A stretch of DNA of 64,000 bases from NCBI GenBank assembly GCA_048158365.1, contig JBLLNL010000004.1; one strand, given 5' to 3'. Below are positions 1-6,578 of the stretch, one piece after another; position 1 is the first letter of the stretch; every line of letters begins with the position of its first letter. The notes beneath the pieces were generated by a model that was not told the DNA's origin, ran no database searches, and saw only the letters and a list, made by a program, of their open reading frames with translations. Source of the stretch: Azoarcus_F sp048158365. GTDB taxonomy: Bacteria; Pseudomonadota; Gammaproteobacteria; Burkholderiales; Rhodocyclaceae. Both the position numbers and the translations under genes were made by a program.

Positions 1-41
1 ACACCGGGCGCTACCAGTCCCGGCCATCGAAAAAAGCAAGC

Positions 42-200
42 AGGGGGGGGGTAAAATTTAAAAGTATTTTTTTGCTCCACATGCTCCACAACTCCACAAA
101 AACGACTAAATTCCGCGCCGTTACTGGGATTGCGAGCTGTGGAGTATTCCAAAGTCATTCCACATTTTCGCCTTTTCTGGGCAAATCTCCACAAAAACGG
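42..200. repeat. Iteron-like CTCCACA repeats downstream of the primase gene
   Basis: The heptamer CTCCACA occurs at 75-81, 84-90, 92-98 and 187-193 and once inverted (TGTGGAG) at 138-144, all within 120 bp just past the primase-helicase gene. A run of G residues lies near 42-51. Clustered short repeats beside a P4/D5-type replication gene often serve as its origin, so this is a candidate replication or cis-acting site. That role is inference; only the repeats are seen. No gene is supported in 1-259. Confidence 0.4.
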
Positions 201-224
201 GGTGTTTTTGTGGGGTGCTACATG

Positions 225-248
225 AAAAACCCGCTTTTTCAGCGGGTT
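225..248 (-). terminator. Rho-independent terminator after the primase gene
   Basis: The arms AACCCGCT (228-235) and AGCGGGTT (241-248) form an 8-bp stem with a 5-nt loop. Read on the minus strand the stem is followed by a T run (229-225). It starts about 11 bp after the primase-helicase stop and probably ends the element's operon. Confidence 0.75.
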
Positions 249-259
249 CGTGGTGGCTG

Positions 260-3238
260 TCAGAGTGGTTCGTCAAACGGGTTTGGTGGTATCTCCAGCT
301 CGTCATCTGTAACACTGTCGTTCCATCGGTATCGAAGTTCGCGTTCCTCGCGCAGACGGATCCCGCGCAGTGAATCGACGTTCTCGCCTGGCTTACGCTT
401 TTGTTCGACCGGATGGCCTAGCGTCCGTGTCATGTCCTTGACCGTTTCGATGAACCTGGGCCGCGGTAAATGCTGAGTACCCTCCGCGTCGCAGAACGCC
501 AGGAAGCTCGGGTACAACTTCGATAACGCGTCCTCGTAGAAGGTCAAACCACCCTCTCGACGCACCTTCTGCTGTCCGATCACGGCGTGATGTGTCTCAT
601 CCGGAACACAACACTCGACCAGCCACCGCACGACCCGGTTGCTCGCCTTCAGCGCCTCGAAGTTACCCCGCACCATCGCCCGCGGCCCACTGTTGATTCG
701 ACGGGTGATCTCGTCCTGTGAGAGGCCCAGCAACCAACTCACGAGCCCGGGCGCCTCGGTGTGCAACACCACCTCATCGCCACCCACCGAACGCCATCGA
801 GCCACGTCGGCTGGCTTTGGTTGGTGCACGAACGGAATGTTCCGCTGGCGGCGGACAACACCACTCGTCAGATCCGTCGATACGAGCGGCTCGTTCGACG
901 CGATCAACACGATGCCCTCGAATACGAACGACGAGCCGCTGCTCTGCTGCTCGTGTTTCCGCTCGCTGCGGAGCTTGTCACCACCCGTCATCGCCTTCAG
1001 GGTGCTCACGTCACCGCCCCACTTACCAGCATCGGTGATGACCGCCAGGCGCTTCCCATACAGGGCCGACGTCTCGTACTGGTTGCCTTCGAGCGCCTTG
1101 AGGGTGGTCGCGTAGCAGTTCAGGTCACCAACCAGCACCTCCGCCAACCGCAGGAACGTCGATTTGCCAGACCCACCCGGGCCTTGCAGGTAGAAGAACA
1201 CCTGCAGGTCGAACCGGCCGTGCAGGATGGCTGCGAGTACCGCGCGCAAGTACTCGACCATCTCCAGATCCCCGCCCATCGCGCTGGTCAGATACCTCTT
1301 GATCTCCGGGCAGGTGGCGTCTGGCGAATAGTCGTAGGGCAAACACCAGATGTTCCCGTTGGCTGGATCCGCCGGCCGGAGCTCGCCGGTCTTGGGCAGG
1401 AGCACGCCATTGCGGAACGGGATCGCGTTCCGATCCAGCGGTTTAGGCAGCGGGAGGTTCCCGGCCATCTCCATCAGGTCGCGCACGCCCTTGACATAGG
1501 GCTTGCCAAAACCAAGGGTGCCGCAGCCGATATTGATGATGTCGTGCAGCACCTGGTTCAGCGCCATGCCGTTCTTGTCGAAACCCCAGTGGCTGCCGTC
1601 CCAAGCGTGCCACGCCATCGCCTCGCGCGACTGTGCAAACCGGTTGCGTAGTGCGGGCAGAATGCGGTCGCGTGCCTGGCTGGGCACGAGCCGCACCCAA
1701 CCGTTGTCGGTTGTCATGCGGAGCAGCGCACCCGACGGGATCTCGCGCCTGACCCAGGACGCGGGTTCATCTGGCTCAGATGACCCAACAGGCACGTCGG
1801 CACCACCAGACTCACTCGGCCCGTCGTCAGACCCGTCGGCACCTTCAACAGACCCAACAGGCGCGTCGTCATCCTCGGTCCAGATGGCCGGATCGACCGG
1901 CGCGTCGTTCTGCTTCTGGTCGAGGAAATAGACGACGTCAAGCCCGTGTGCCCGGGACAGGATCTTCGGCCGATTGTCCATCTGTCCTGACAGGGCGATG
2001 GTCGCTTTGCTCGTGCCGTAGTCCGGTTCGAATGGATCACGGATCGCCATCCTGTCGAACCGGGGCCGGTCCGCCTTGATCTCGGCGACCGTGACCGTCG
2101 TTCCGTCGTTCAGTGTCACCTCGAAACCGTCGTGCAGATCACGATATTTCTTGTCGCGGGCGGCGAGCAGCGTCTTCCTGACCGCAGCACGCTCGGCCTT
2201 CGGCACCTTCTTCAGCTGCTCCTTGATCCAGACCTTGGTGTTCCGCGCGATCTCCTCCTGGACCTCCTCGTCGGCCTTGGCTGCTTCGACGAGCTCATCG
2301 AACCGCGCCTCCTCGTCGTCGGTGAGCGGCGGGATGCTCGCGGCCTTGAGCATGCGGCACTCACCCAGGTGCCACTCGACATCGCGACGCTGTGTGATCC
2401 GCTTATCGAGGATGACGGCGCCGTACTCGAAAATCGGCTGGTTCGAGCTTTTGAGGGCGGTGTCGATGATGCTCCTGTCGAGTGGAACGCCGCTGCTTGA
2501 TACCTGGATCCGACCATAACCTGCGAGCCAGGCCCGCACGTGCAGTCGCTTGAGCACCTCGGGAATCATGGTCCCGTGATCGATGACCGCGTAGCAGTGC
2601 AGGCCCTTCATCCCACTCGAACCCGTCGGCCACCGCAGGTTTGCGCTCGCGCTGCTGCTGCTCACGATGTCCGAGCTGACGCCGACGGACCGGTAGGCCG
2701 CGACCACATCGACAGCCCGGGGGAGATCCCAACAGTTCAACTGATCACCGTCGAGTGGCAGCAGCGCCGGACCCGCTGGGTGCGGGAATTTCTCCGGCGA
2801 CCGGACACCTTGAGCGACGACCACAAGTGCCTTGTCCGCAACACCGGCGGTGATGAACGCGAAGCCATCGGGCGGATCCGCGCGCAGTGCGTTGAAGAGC
2901 CGGCCGAGCGTCGTCGCAGTCCGTTCAGCGGTGCCCTCACACAGATTGACCCGCGGCACATCGATCTTGCTGCCGTCCTCGTCAAGGCTGATGGTCTTGC
3001 GGACGTGGTAAGACACACCATTCGGCTTCCACCAACGCGTCATTGTGAATGCCGCGGTGTCGGCAGGCGGCAGGATGACCGGTGCCGGGTTGGGCGCCGG
3101 TGTCGATGGTGTGGTCACTTTCGCGCGGGCGATCGCCTCCTTGGCGGCTTCTTCAACCAACGTCGAGCAGATGCACGGCGCCGCTTCGCAGATCATGCAG
3201 TCCTCGACGGACTGTTGGTTCGGTTCTCGACGGTTCAT
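260..3238 (-). CDS. Phage/plasmid primase-helicase, D5/P4 family
   Basis: A 992-residue protein expected to act in replication of the integrative element. The C-terminal half carries a superfamily-3 helicase core: Walker A GPGGSGKST at about residue 685, a B-like strand LAVITDAG, and a sensor stretch IVLIASNEP. This is the arrangement of D5-type and P4 alpha-type primase-helicases. The N-terminal half is long, acidic in the middle (about 460-510, rich in D, S, E and P) and likely holds the primase-like part, although I cannot point to a zinc motif. There is a Cys-rich start (CMICEAAPCIC, residues 14-24). The start overlaps the preceding ORF by 4 bp (ATGA), which suggests translational coupling. 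A terminator follows the stop. Confidence 0.85.
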   Translation of the reverse strand: MNRREPNQQSVEDCMICEAAPCICSTLVEEAAKEAIARAKVTTPSTPAPNPAPVILPPADTAAFTMTRWWKPNGVSYHVRKTISLDEDGSKIDVPRVNLCEGTAERTATTLGRLFNALRADPPDGFAFITAGVADKALVVVAQGVRSPEKFPHPAGPALLPLDGDQLNCWDLPRAVDVVAAYRSVGVSSDIVSSSSASANLRWPTGSSGMKGLHCYAVIDHGTMIPEVLKRLHVRAWLAGYGRIQVSSSGVPLDRSIIDTALKSSNQPIFEYGAVILDKRITQRRDVEWHLGECRMLKAASIPPLTDDEEARFDELVEAAKADEEVQEEIARNTKVWIKEQLKKVPKAERAAVRKTLLAARDKKYRDLHDGFEVTLNDGTTVTVAEIKADRPRFDRMAIRDPFEPDYGTSKATIALSGQMDNRPKILSRAHGLDVVYFLDQKQNDAPVDPAIWTEDDDAPVGSVEGADGSDDGPSESGGADVPVGSSEPDEPASWVRREIPSGALLRMTTDNGWVRLVPSQARDRILPALRNRFAQSREAMAWHAWDGSHWGFDKNGMALNQVLHDIINIGCGTLGFGKPYVKGVRDLMEMAGNLPLPKPLDRNAIPFRNGVLLPKTGELRPADPANGNIWCLPYDYSPDATCPEIKRYLTSAMGGDLEMVEYLRAVLAAILHGRFDLQVFFYLQGPGGSGKSTFLRLAEVLVGDLNCYATTLKALEGNQYETSALYGKRLAVITDAGKWGGDVSTLKAMTGGDKLRSERKHEQQSSGSSFVFEGIVLIASNEPLVSTDLTSGVVRRQRNIPFVHQPKPADVARWRSVGGDEVVLHTEAPGLVSWLLGLSQDEITRRINSGPRAMVRGNFEALKASNRVVRWLVECCVPDETHHAVIGQQKVRREGGLTFYEDALSKLYPSFLAFCDAEGTQHLPRPRFIETVKDMTRTLGHPVEQKRKPGENVDSLRGIRLREERELRYRWNDSVTDDELEIPPNPFDEPL

Positions 3239-3855
3239 CGCACACCTCCGATCGACCGAACCGGTCGCAAGAAAACATACCCATCACTGGAACGTTGGGG
3301 CATAATCGACCGCGCTGGGTTGAGCTCCAGCGATGTCGTGTTCCCTTGTGTGTCCGTACCGCCCGCGCCCGCCTGCGTGTCCCCGCCGGTGGGCGCTTTC
3401 ACGTCCAGGCGTGGGAATCGACTCCGGTCCGGTGTTGTCTCGTAGCCGCAGTAGTTGCCGGCCTGGTCTGGGTAGCGGTGGATATTCACCTCCAGGCCCG
3501 CCAGGCGCGACGTGTCCGGTTTTATTTGACGCTTGCGGATGTTGTAGTACGGGTACGTGCCTTCGATCCTCGGGTGCAGGAACGCGGCCACAACCACATC
3601 GGTGCGGGACACATACCGATTCATCCACTGCTCGATGACCCCTTTTGCGGCCATCCCGGGGCCGGGACGCTTCGTGTTCTGCTGTGCGTCCAGCCAGGCG
3701 AAGGCTGCGCGGATGCAGTCCGGATGCTCGTGACACGCCTGAACCGGGCCATATAGGCCCAGCCGCTCGCACTCCTGTTTCGCGATCTCGATCTCGGCGT
3801 CGGTCGGCAGCGGCAGCGGGGCAAACCCGTTGCTGTAGAAAGTTTTCAGTCTCAT
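3235..3855 (-). CDS. Element-encoded protein of unknown function (206 aa)
   Basis: I do not recognise a family. I chose the ATG at 3855 because GGAGGG lies 8 bp upstream; an in-frame start further upstream would run through the neighbouring small ORF. The protein has a compact N-terminal half with Cys and His (KQECERLG, VQACHEHPDC) and a low-complexity C-terminal tail rich in G, T and S. It is coupled by ATGA overlaps to the 46-aa ORF before it and the primase-helicase after it. It is therefore part of the same transcript and probably assists replication or control of the element. That role comes from position only. Confidence 0.6.
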   Translation of the reverse strand: MRLKTFYSNGFAPLPLPTDAEIEIAKQECERLGLYGPVQACHEHPDCIRAAFAWLDAQQNTKRPGPGMAAKGVIEQWMNRYVSRTDVVVAAFLHPRIEGTYPYYNIRKRQIKPDTSRLAGLEVNIHRYPDQAGNYCGYETTPDRSRFPRLDVKAPTGGDTQAGAGGTDTQGNTTSLELNPARSIMPQRSSDGYVFLRPVRSIGGVR

Positions 3856-3992
3856 GGCTGCGCCCTCCGATCGCGGGGCGGTGGCGCGGACGGCGGCGGT
3901 CCATTCAGAAACAACCAGCCCAGAGCCAGGCGGTATTCGCGCAGTTCGAGCCGGACGGCGGCGAGCCATCGGCGGATGGTTGATGTTTTCAT
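3852..3992 (-). CDS. Small coupled ORF (46 aa) in the element operon
   Basis: The ATG at 3992 overlaps the stop of the AlpA-type gene (ATGA), and its own TGA overlaps the next ATG (ATGA at 3855-3852). The peptide begins MKTSTIRRWLAAVRLELREY, continues with a hydrophobic stretch (ALGWLFLNG) and ends in a Pro/Arg-rich tail. No family is recognised. The exact four-base overlaps on both sides are the main evidence that it is a real, translationally coupled gene; codon usage is GC-rich like its neighbours. It is shorter than most automatic cut-offs. Confidence 0.55.
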   Translation of the reverse strand: MKTSTIRRWLAAVRLELREYRLALGWLFLNGPPPSAPPPRDRRAQP

Positions 3993-4297
3993 CGCGCCAC
4001 CTCGCTGCGGTCAGATTTGCGGCCGTCGTTCGGGTCGGTGCGCTCGGTGATGTGCTCGGTGGTCTGCGCCGTCAGTTCGCTGCGGCCAGCTTTGCGGCCT
4101 GCGTTCGGATCGGTGCGCTCGGCGATGCGCTCGGCGATCCAGGCCTTCACCTCGGACTCGATCCAGCCGACATTGAACGTGCCAATCTTGATCGGCTTGG
4201 GGAAGGTGCCGTCCTTGGCTCGATGGTAAATCGTGGCTCTGGCCAGTCCGGTGAGGTGCTCGACCTCGCGGCGGCGGATGATGCGTTCTGTTTCCAT
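3989..4297 (-). CDS. alpA: AlpA-family helix-turn-helix regulator
   Basis: A 102-residue DNA-binding protein. The first 60 residues follow the AlpA/excisionase pattern: IIRRREVEHLTGLARATIYH, then FPKPIKIG and a WIESEVKAWIAER helix. In P4-like elements such proteins activate the integrase or act as excision factors. The start at 4297 is set by AGGAG 8 bp upstream; an in-frame Met lies 7 codons earlier without a better site. The C-terminal tail contains an unusual in-frame duplication: RTDPNAGRKAGRSE is followed 25 residues on by RTDPNDGRKSDRSE, matching a 75-bp DNA repeat. The gene stop overlaps the next small ORF. A palindrome lies just upstream. Confidence 0.85.
   Translation of the reverse strand: METERIIRRREVEHLTGLARATIYHRAKDGTFPKPIKIGTFNVGWIESEVKAWIAERIAERTDPNAGRKAGRSELTAQTTEHITERTDPNDGRKSDRSEVAR
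4005..4140. repeat. 75-bp intragenic duplication in the alpA-type gene
   Basis: Two imperfect copies of a segment containing CTGCGG..AG.TTTGCGGCC..CGTTCGG start at 4005 and 4080, a period of 75 bp (25 codons). The duplication keeps the reading frame, so the protein gains a repeated polar tail rather than being broken. Confidence 0.8.
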
Positions 4298-4353
4298 GAC
4301 ACTGCTCCTGAAGATCACATGACCGGTTTGGTCATGCTCTGGAATGCAGTGTC
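4298..4353. promoter_or_regulatory. Candidate operator upstream of the AlpA-type gene
   Basis: CATGACC and GGTCATG form a near-perfect palindrome at 4318-4336. It is nested inside a second inverted pair, GACACTG (4298-4304) and CAGTGTC (4347-4353). The pair sits directly in front of a regulator gene, which suggests autoregulation or binding by the product. No convincing -35/-10 pair could be assigned. Confidence 0.4.
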
Positions 4354-4417
4354 ACGTCATGGCTTGTGCATAAACAAATGGACTAAATGCACACCCACTC
4401 AGGTGGATTCCAGTGGT

Positions 4418-4897
4418 TCAGAGTGGGTCATCTGGGTCTTTCAGGAAGGCCTCGAGCTCGGACGGTGTCAGCGACTCCACGTAATCCGTCATTTCGCGAG
4501 CGTGCGCCTCGTCGGCTCTCTGGGCGGCTCGCACCCTATTCCAGACCGTGCTTTCCGCCACCCGGTGCCGCGCGGCATAGGCCTTCACCCACTTGGTCAG
4601 CGAGGGGTGGTCCTCGTCGCCGAACCCGTAATCGAGAAACACGACATCGGCGTCCGGTAGCGCTCGCGGGCGACCAATAGCCGCGTCCCGTGCCAGGTAG
4701 AGGTTATAGACGAGGGTGTCGGCGACTTCCTTGTTCGTGGCCTGGCGTGCGGCAACAGCCAGAGCGCGCCCCAGGTATTCGGCCAGCTCCTCCGGGAGCG
4801 CCTCGCCGCGCAGCATGAACCCGCTCGCGTGCCCCAGCACCCGCGCAGCTGCGTCCGGGTCGCTTGGCGCGGCCTTGAGATCCGTTTTCCAGTTCAT
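4418..4897 (-). CDS. Element-encoded small protein next to the integrase (159 aa)
   Basis: The ATG at 4897 overlaps the integrase stop (ATGA) and is preceded by GAGGT, so the two are translationally coupled. The C-terminal third holds a likely helix-turn-helix (RHRVAESTVWNRVRAA), in keeping with a DNA-binding accessory protein. The rest is Ala/Asp/Glu-rich and predicted helical. No family name can be given. Position behind int and before alpA suggests a regulatory or excision role, which is inference. Confidence 0.6.
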   Translation of the reverse strand: MNWKTDLKAAPSDPDAAARVLGHASGFMLRGEALPEELAEYLGRALAVAARQATNKEVADTLVYNLYLARDAAIGRPRALPDADVVFLDYGFGDEDHPSLTKWVKAYAARHRVAESTVWNRVRAAQRADEAHAREMTDYVESLTPSELEAFLKDPDDPL

Positions 4898-6135
4898 GCT
4901 GCACCTCGATTGATCGGAATGACGTCGGCGCCTTTGCACAGCTGATCGATGTAGTCAGCCCATGCCTCCATCATTTGCCTTCGCTCGGCCAGGTACTGGG
5001 CATGGTGCGAGTAGGCGGCGAATACCTGCTTGCGCTCGCGGTGGGCGAGCTGCCGGTCGATGACCTCGGGCCGGAACCCCAGCTCGAGCAGTGCCCCTGT
5101 CGCGGTGGCCCGGAACCCGGCGCCGCTGACCTCGGCCGACGAGTAGCCCATCGCACGCAGGGCCTTGTTGATCGTGCCGTCGCTGATCGGCCGACCCTGC
5201 CCGTTTCGGTTCGGGAACAGCAGGTCACTCCGACCGGCGGCGGCCTTCATCTCGGTGAGGATCTCGACGGCCTGTCTGGAGAGCGGAACGACGTGCTCCT
5301 CGGCCATCTTCATACCGGTCAGCCCTCGGGTGCGGTCGCGCTCGGCCGGGACGACCCAGGTGGCGCCGTCGAGGTCAAACTCGCCCCACTGAGCGCATCG
5401 CAGCTCACCTGGTCGAACGAAGGTCAGCACCAGCAGGCGGACGGCCTGCTTGACCGGCTGGGAGATCCGCACGACATCGAGCTTGATGAAGAAGTCGCGC
5501 AGCTCGCTGGTGCGCAGGGCAGGGCGGCGCTTCTCCGTGTGAGTCTGCAGCGCCTTGTGTAGCCCTTGTGCCGGGTTGTGTGTTGCCAGTCCGGACGCGA
5601 TCGCATGGATGAAGATCTCGCTGATCCTCGCCCGGGTGCGCTTGAGCATGTCCGTGGCTCCACGCGCTTCGATCTTCCGGAGCAGGTCCAGGATCTCGGG
5701 TGCCTGGATGCTCGCGACCGGACGCTTGCCAATGAATGGGAACACGTTGGCCTCGAGCGCGCGGATGGCGGCATCAGCGGTCCCCTCGGTGCGATCCTTG
5801 CGCCACTTCTCCCACCAGCCCCGGGCGACGGACTCGAACGAGTTGGCGGCAGCGACATCGGCCATGCGCTTCGCCTCCTTGCGCGCCGCAGCAGGATCGA
5901 TCCCGTCGGCCAGCAGCTTGCGCGCCTCGTCGCGTCTGTCGCGCGCCTGCTTGAGCCCGACATCGGGATAGACGCCCAGGCTGAGCCGGTGCTCCTTGCC
6001 CCCGTGGCGATACTTCAGCCGCCACCACTTTCCGCCGGTCGGGGCGATCTCCAGGTAGAGGCCGCGTTCGTCATAAATCTTGCGGGTCTTGTCGCCGGGC
6101 TTTGCGGCGCGAATTGCGGTGTCGGTAAGCGGCAT
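4894..6135 (-). CDS. int: P4-type tyrosine integrase with an altered HxxR box
   Basis: A 413-residue site-specific recombinase of the P4/CP4-57 type. The N-terminal DUF4102-like domain opens with MPLTDTAIRAAKPGDKTRKI. A SAM-like core-binding domain follows, and then the catalytic domain. Box I Arg is in TFVRPGELR, the later His in RQLAHRE, and the nucleophile Tyr in FAAYSHHAQY. The usual HxxR motif reads SGAGFRA, so the normally conserved His is Ala (GCC at 5121-5119). The start at 6135 is supported by GGAG 10 bp upstream. The gene begins about 180 bp from the 3' end of tRNA-Arg(CCT) and points away from it, the standard layout for tRNA-targeting elements. Whether the His change impairs catalysis is unknown. 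Confidence 0.93.
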   Translation of the reverse strand: MPLTDTAIRAAKPGDKTRKIYDERGLYLEIAPTGGKWWRLKYRHGGKEHRLSLGVYPDVGLKQARDRRDEARKLLADGIDPAAARKEAKRMADVAAANSFESVARGWWEKWRKDRTEGTADAAIRALEANVFPFIGKRPVASIQAPEILDLLRKIEARGATDMLKRTRARISEIFIHAIASGLATHNPAQGLHKALQTHTEKRRPALRTSELRDFFIKLDVVRISQPVKQAVRLLVLTFVRPGELRCAQWGEFDLDGATWVVPAERDRTRGLTGMKMAEEHVVPLSRQAVEILTEMKAAAGRSDLLFPNRNGQGRPISDGTINKALRAMGYSSAEVSGAGFRATATGALLELGFRPEVIDRQLAHRERKQVFAAYSHHAQYLAERRQMMEAWADYIDQLCKGADVIPINRGAA

Positions 6136-6198
6136 TTGGGGGCAACTCCTTTGGGGTGTTTCTGCTGTTGCCCCCAATCTTGCCCCCAGTTGCCCCCA
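6136..6198. promoter_or_regulatory. TTGCCCCCA repeats, candidate integrase arm-type sites
   Basis: TTGCCCCCA(A) occurs as direct repeats at 6168, 6180 and 6190 and inverted (TTGGGGGCAA) at 6136-6145, immediately upstream of the integrase start and inside the attachment region. Short repeats beside the core site are how tyrosine integrases of this class bind their arms. They could also serve autorepression. The assignment is inferred from position and spacing. Confidence 0.5.
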
Positions 6199-6232
6199 GA
6201 ACGCAATAGACGAGTTGGACTATCTCGGACAA

Positions 6233-6268
6233 TAAAAAAAACCCGCAAAGCCTGTAGCAGTGCGGGTT
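6233..6268 (-). terminator. Terminator between tRNA-Arg and the integrase
   Basis: The arms ACCCGCA (6241-6247) and TGCGGGT (6261-6267) face each other, and on the minus strand the stem is followed by eight T residues. It would stop tRNA-Arg transcripts from entering the integrase gene. Confidence 0.7.
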
Positions 6269-6313
6269 TCTGGTCCTTCGAGCGTTGAATTTACTGGGCT
6301 TTTTGGGGGCTTG

Positions 6314-6388
6314 TGGTCCCCCCGGCAGGAATCGAACCTGCATCTGCCGCTTAGGAGGCGGCCGTTCTATCCATTGAACTACGGAGAG
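6314..6388 (-). tRNA. tRNA-Arg(CCT)
   Basis: The cloverleaf is complete: acceptor strands CTCTCCG and CGGGGGG, D stem GTTC/GAAC, anticodon stem GCCGC/GCGGC with loop CTCCTAA (anticodon CCT, Arg AGG codon), T stem GCAGG/CCTGC with TTCGATT loop, then discriminator A and encoded CCA. The acceptor stem has two G-U wobbles. The 3' end faces the integrase gene, so this tRNA is the likely attachment site of the element filling 1-6313. Confidence 0.92.
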
Positions 6389-6396
6389 AGGGCGCA

Positions 6397-6426
6397 ATTC
6401 TAGCCGGTTCGGCCCTGGCTTACCAA
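6397..6426 (-). promoter_or_regulatory. Promoter of tRNA-Arg
   Basis: On the minus strand TTGGTA is followed after 18 bp by TAGAAT, which ends 8 bp before the tRNA 5' end. It reads as a sigma-70 promoter for the tRNA gene. Confidence 0.65.
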
Positions 6427-6474
6427 GCTCGACCACATGATTCCGTGCGCAAAACCGATGCGCATCACCCCCGC

Positions 6475-6497
6475 GTGGGAGCGGCGTAAGCCGCGAA
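6475..6497. repeat. REP-like palindrome (GTGGGAGCGGCG type)
   Basis: The sequence is GTGGGAGCGGCG followed by TAAGCCGCGAA. The same core occurs at 18392-18470 (as an inverted pair), at 40105-40130 and, more diverged, at 21617-21640. It is a dispersed short palindrome resembling the REP elements common in pseudomonads and related bacteria. Confidence 0.6.
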
Positions 6498-6578
6498 TGG
6501 GCGTCGGGAAATTGGACACGCTGCTTTCGCGGTTTGCACCGCCCCGATCCGGGGGACGTGTCGTGTCCGGAGCAGGGT

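Noticed and set aside
1..60. Second attachment site of the element
   Set aside because: No copy of the tRNA-Arg 3' end (about 30 bp searched by eye) is present at the left edge, so the element continues beyond the window.
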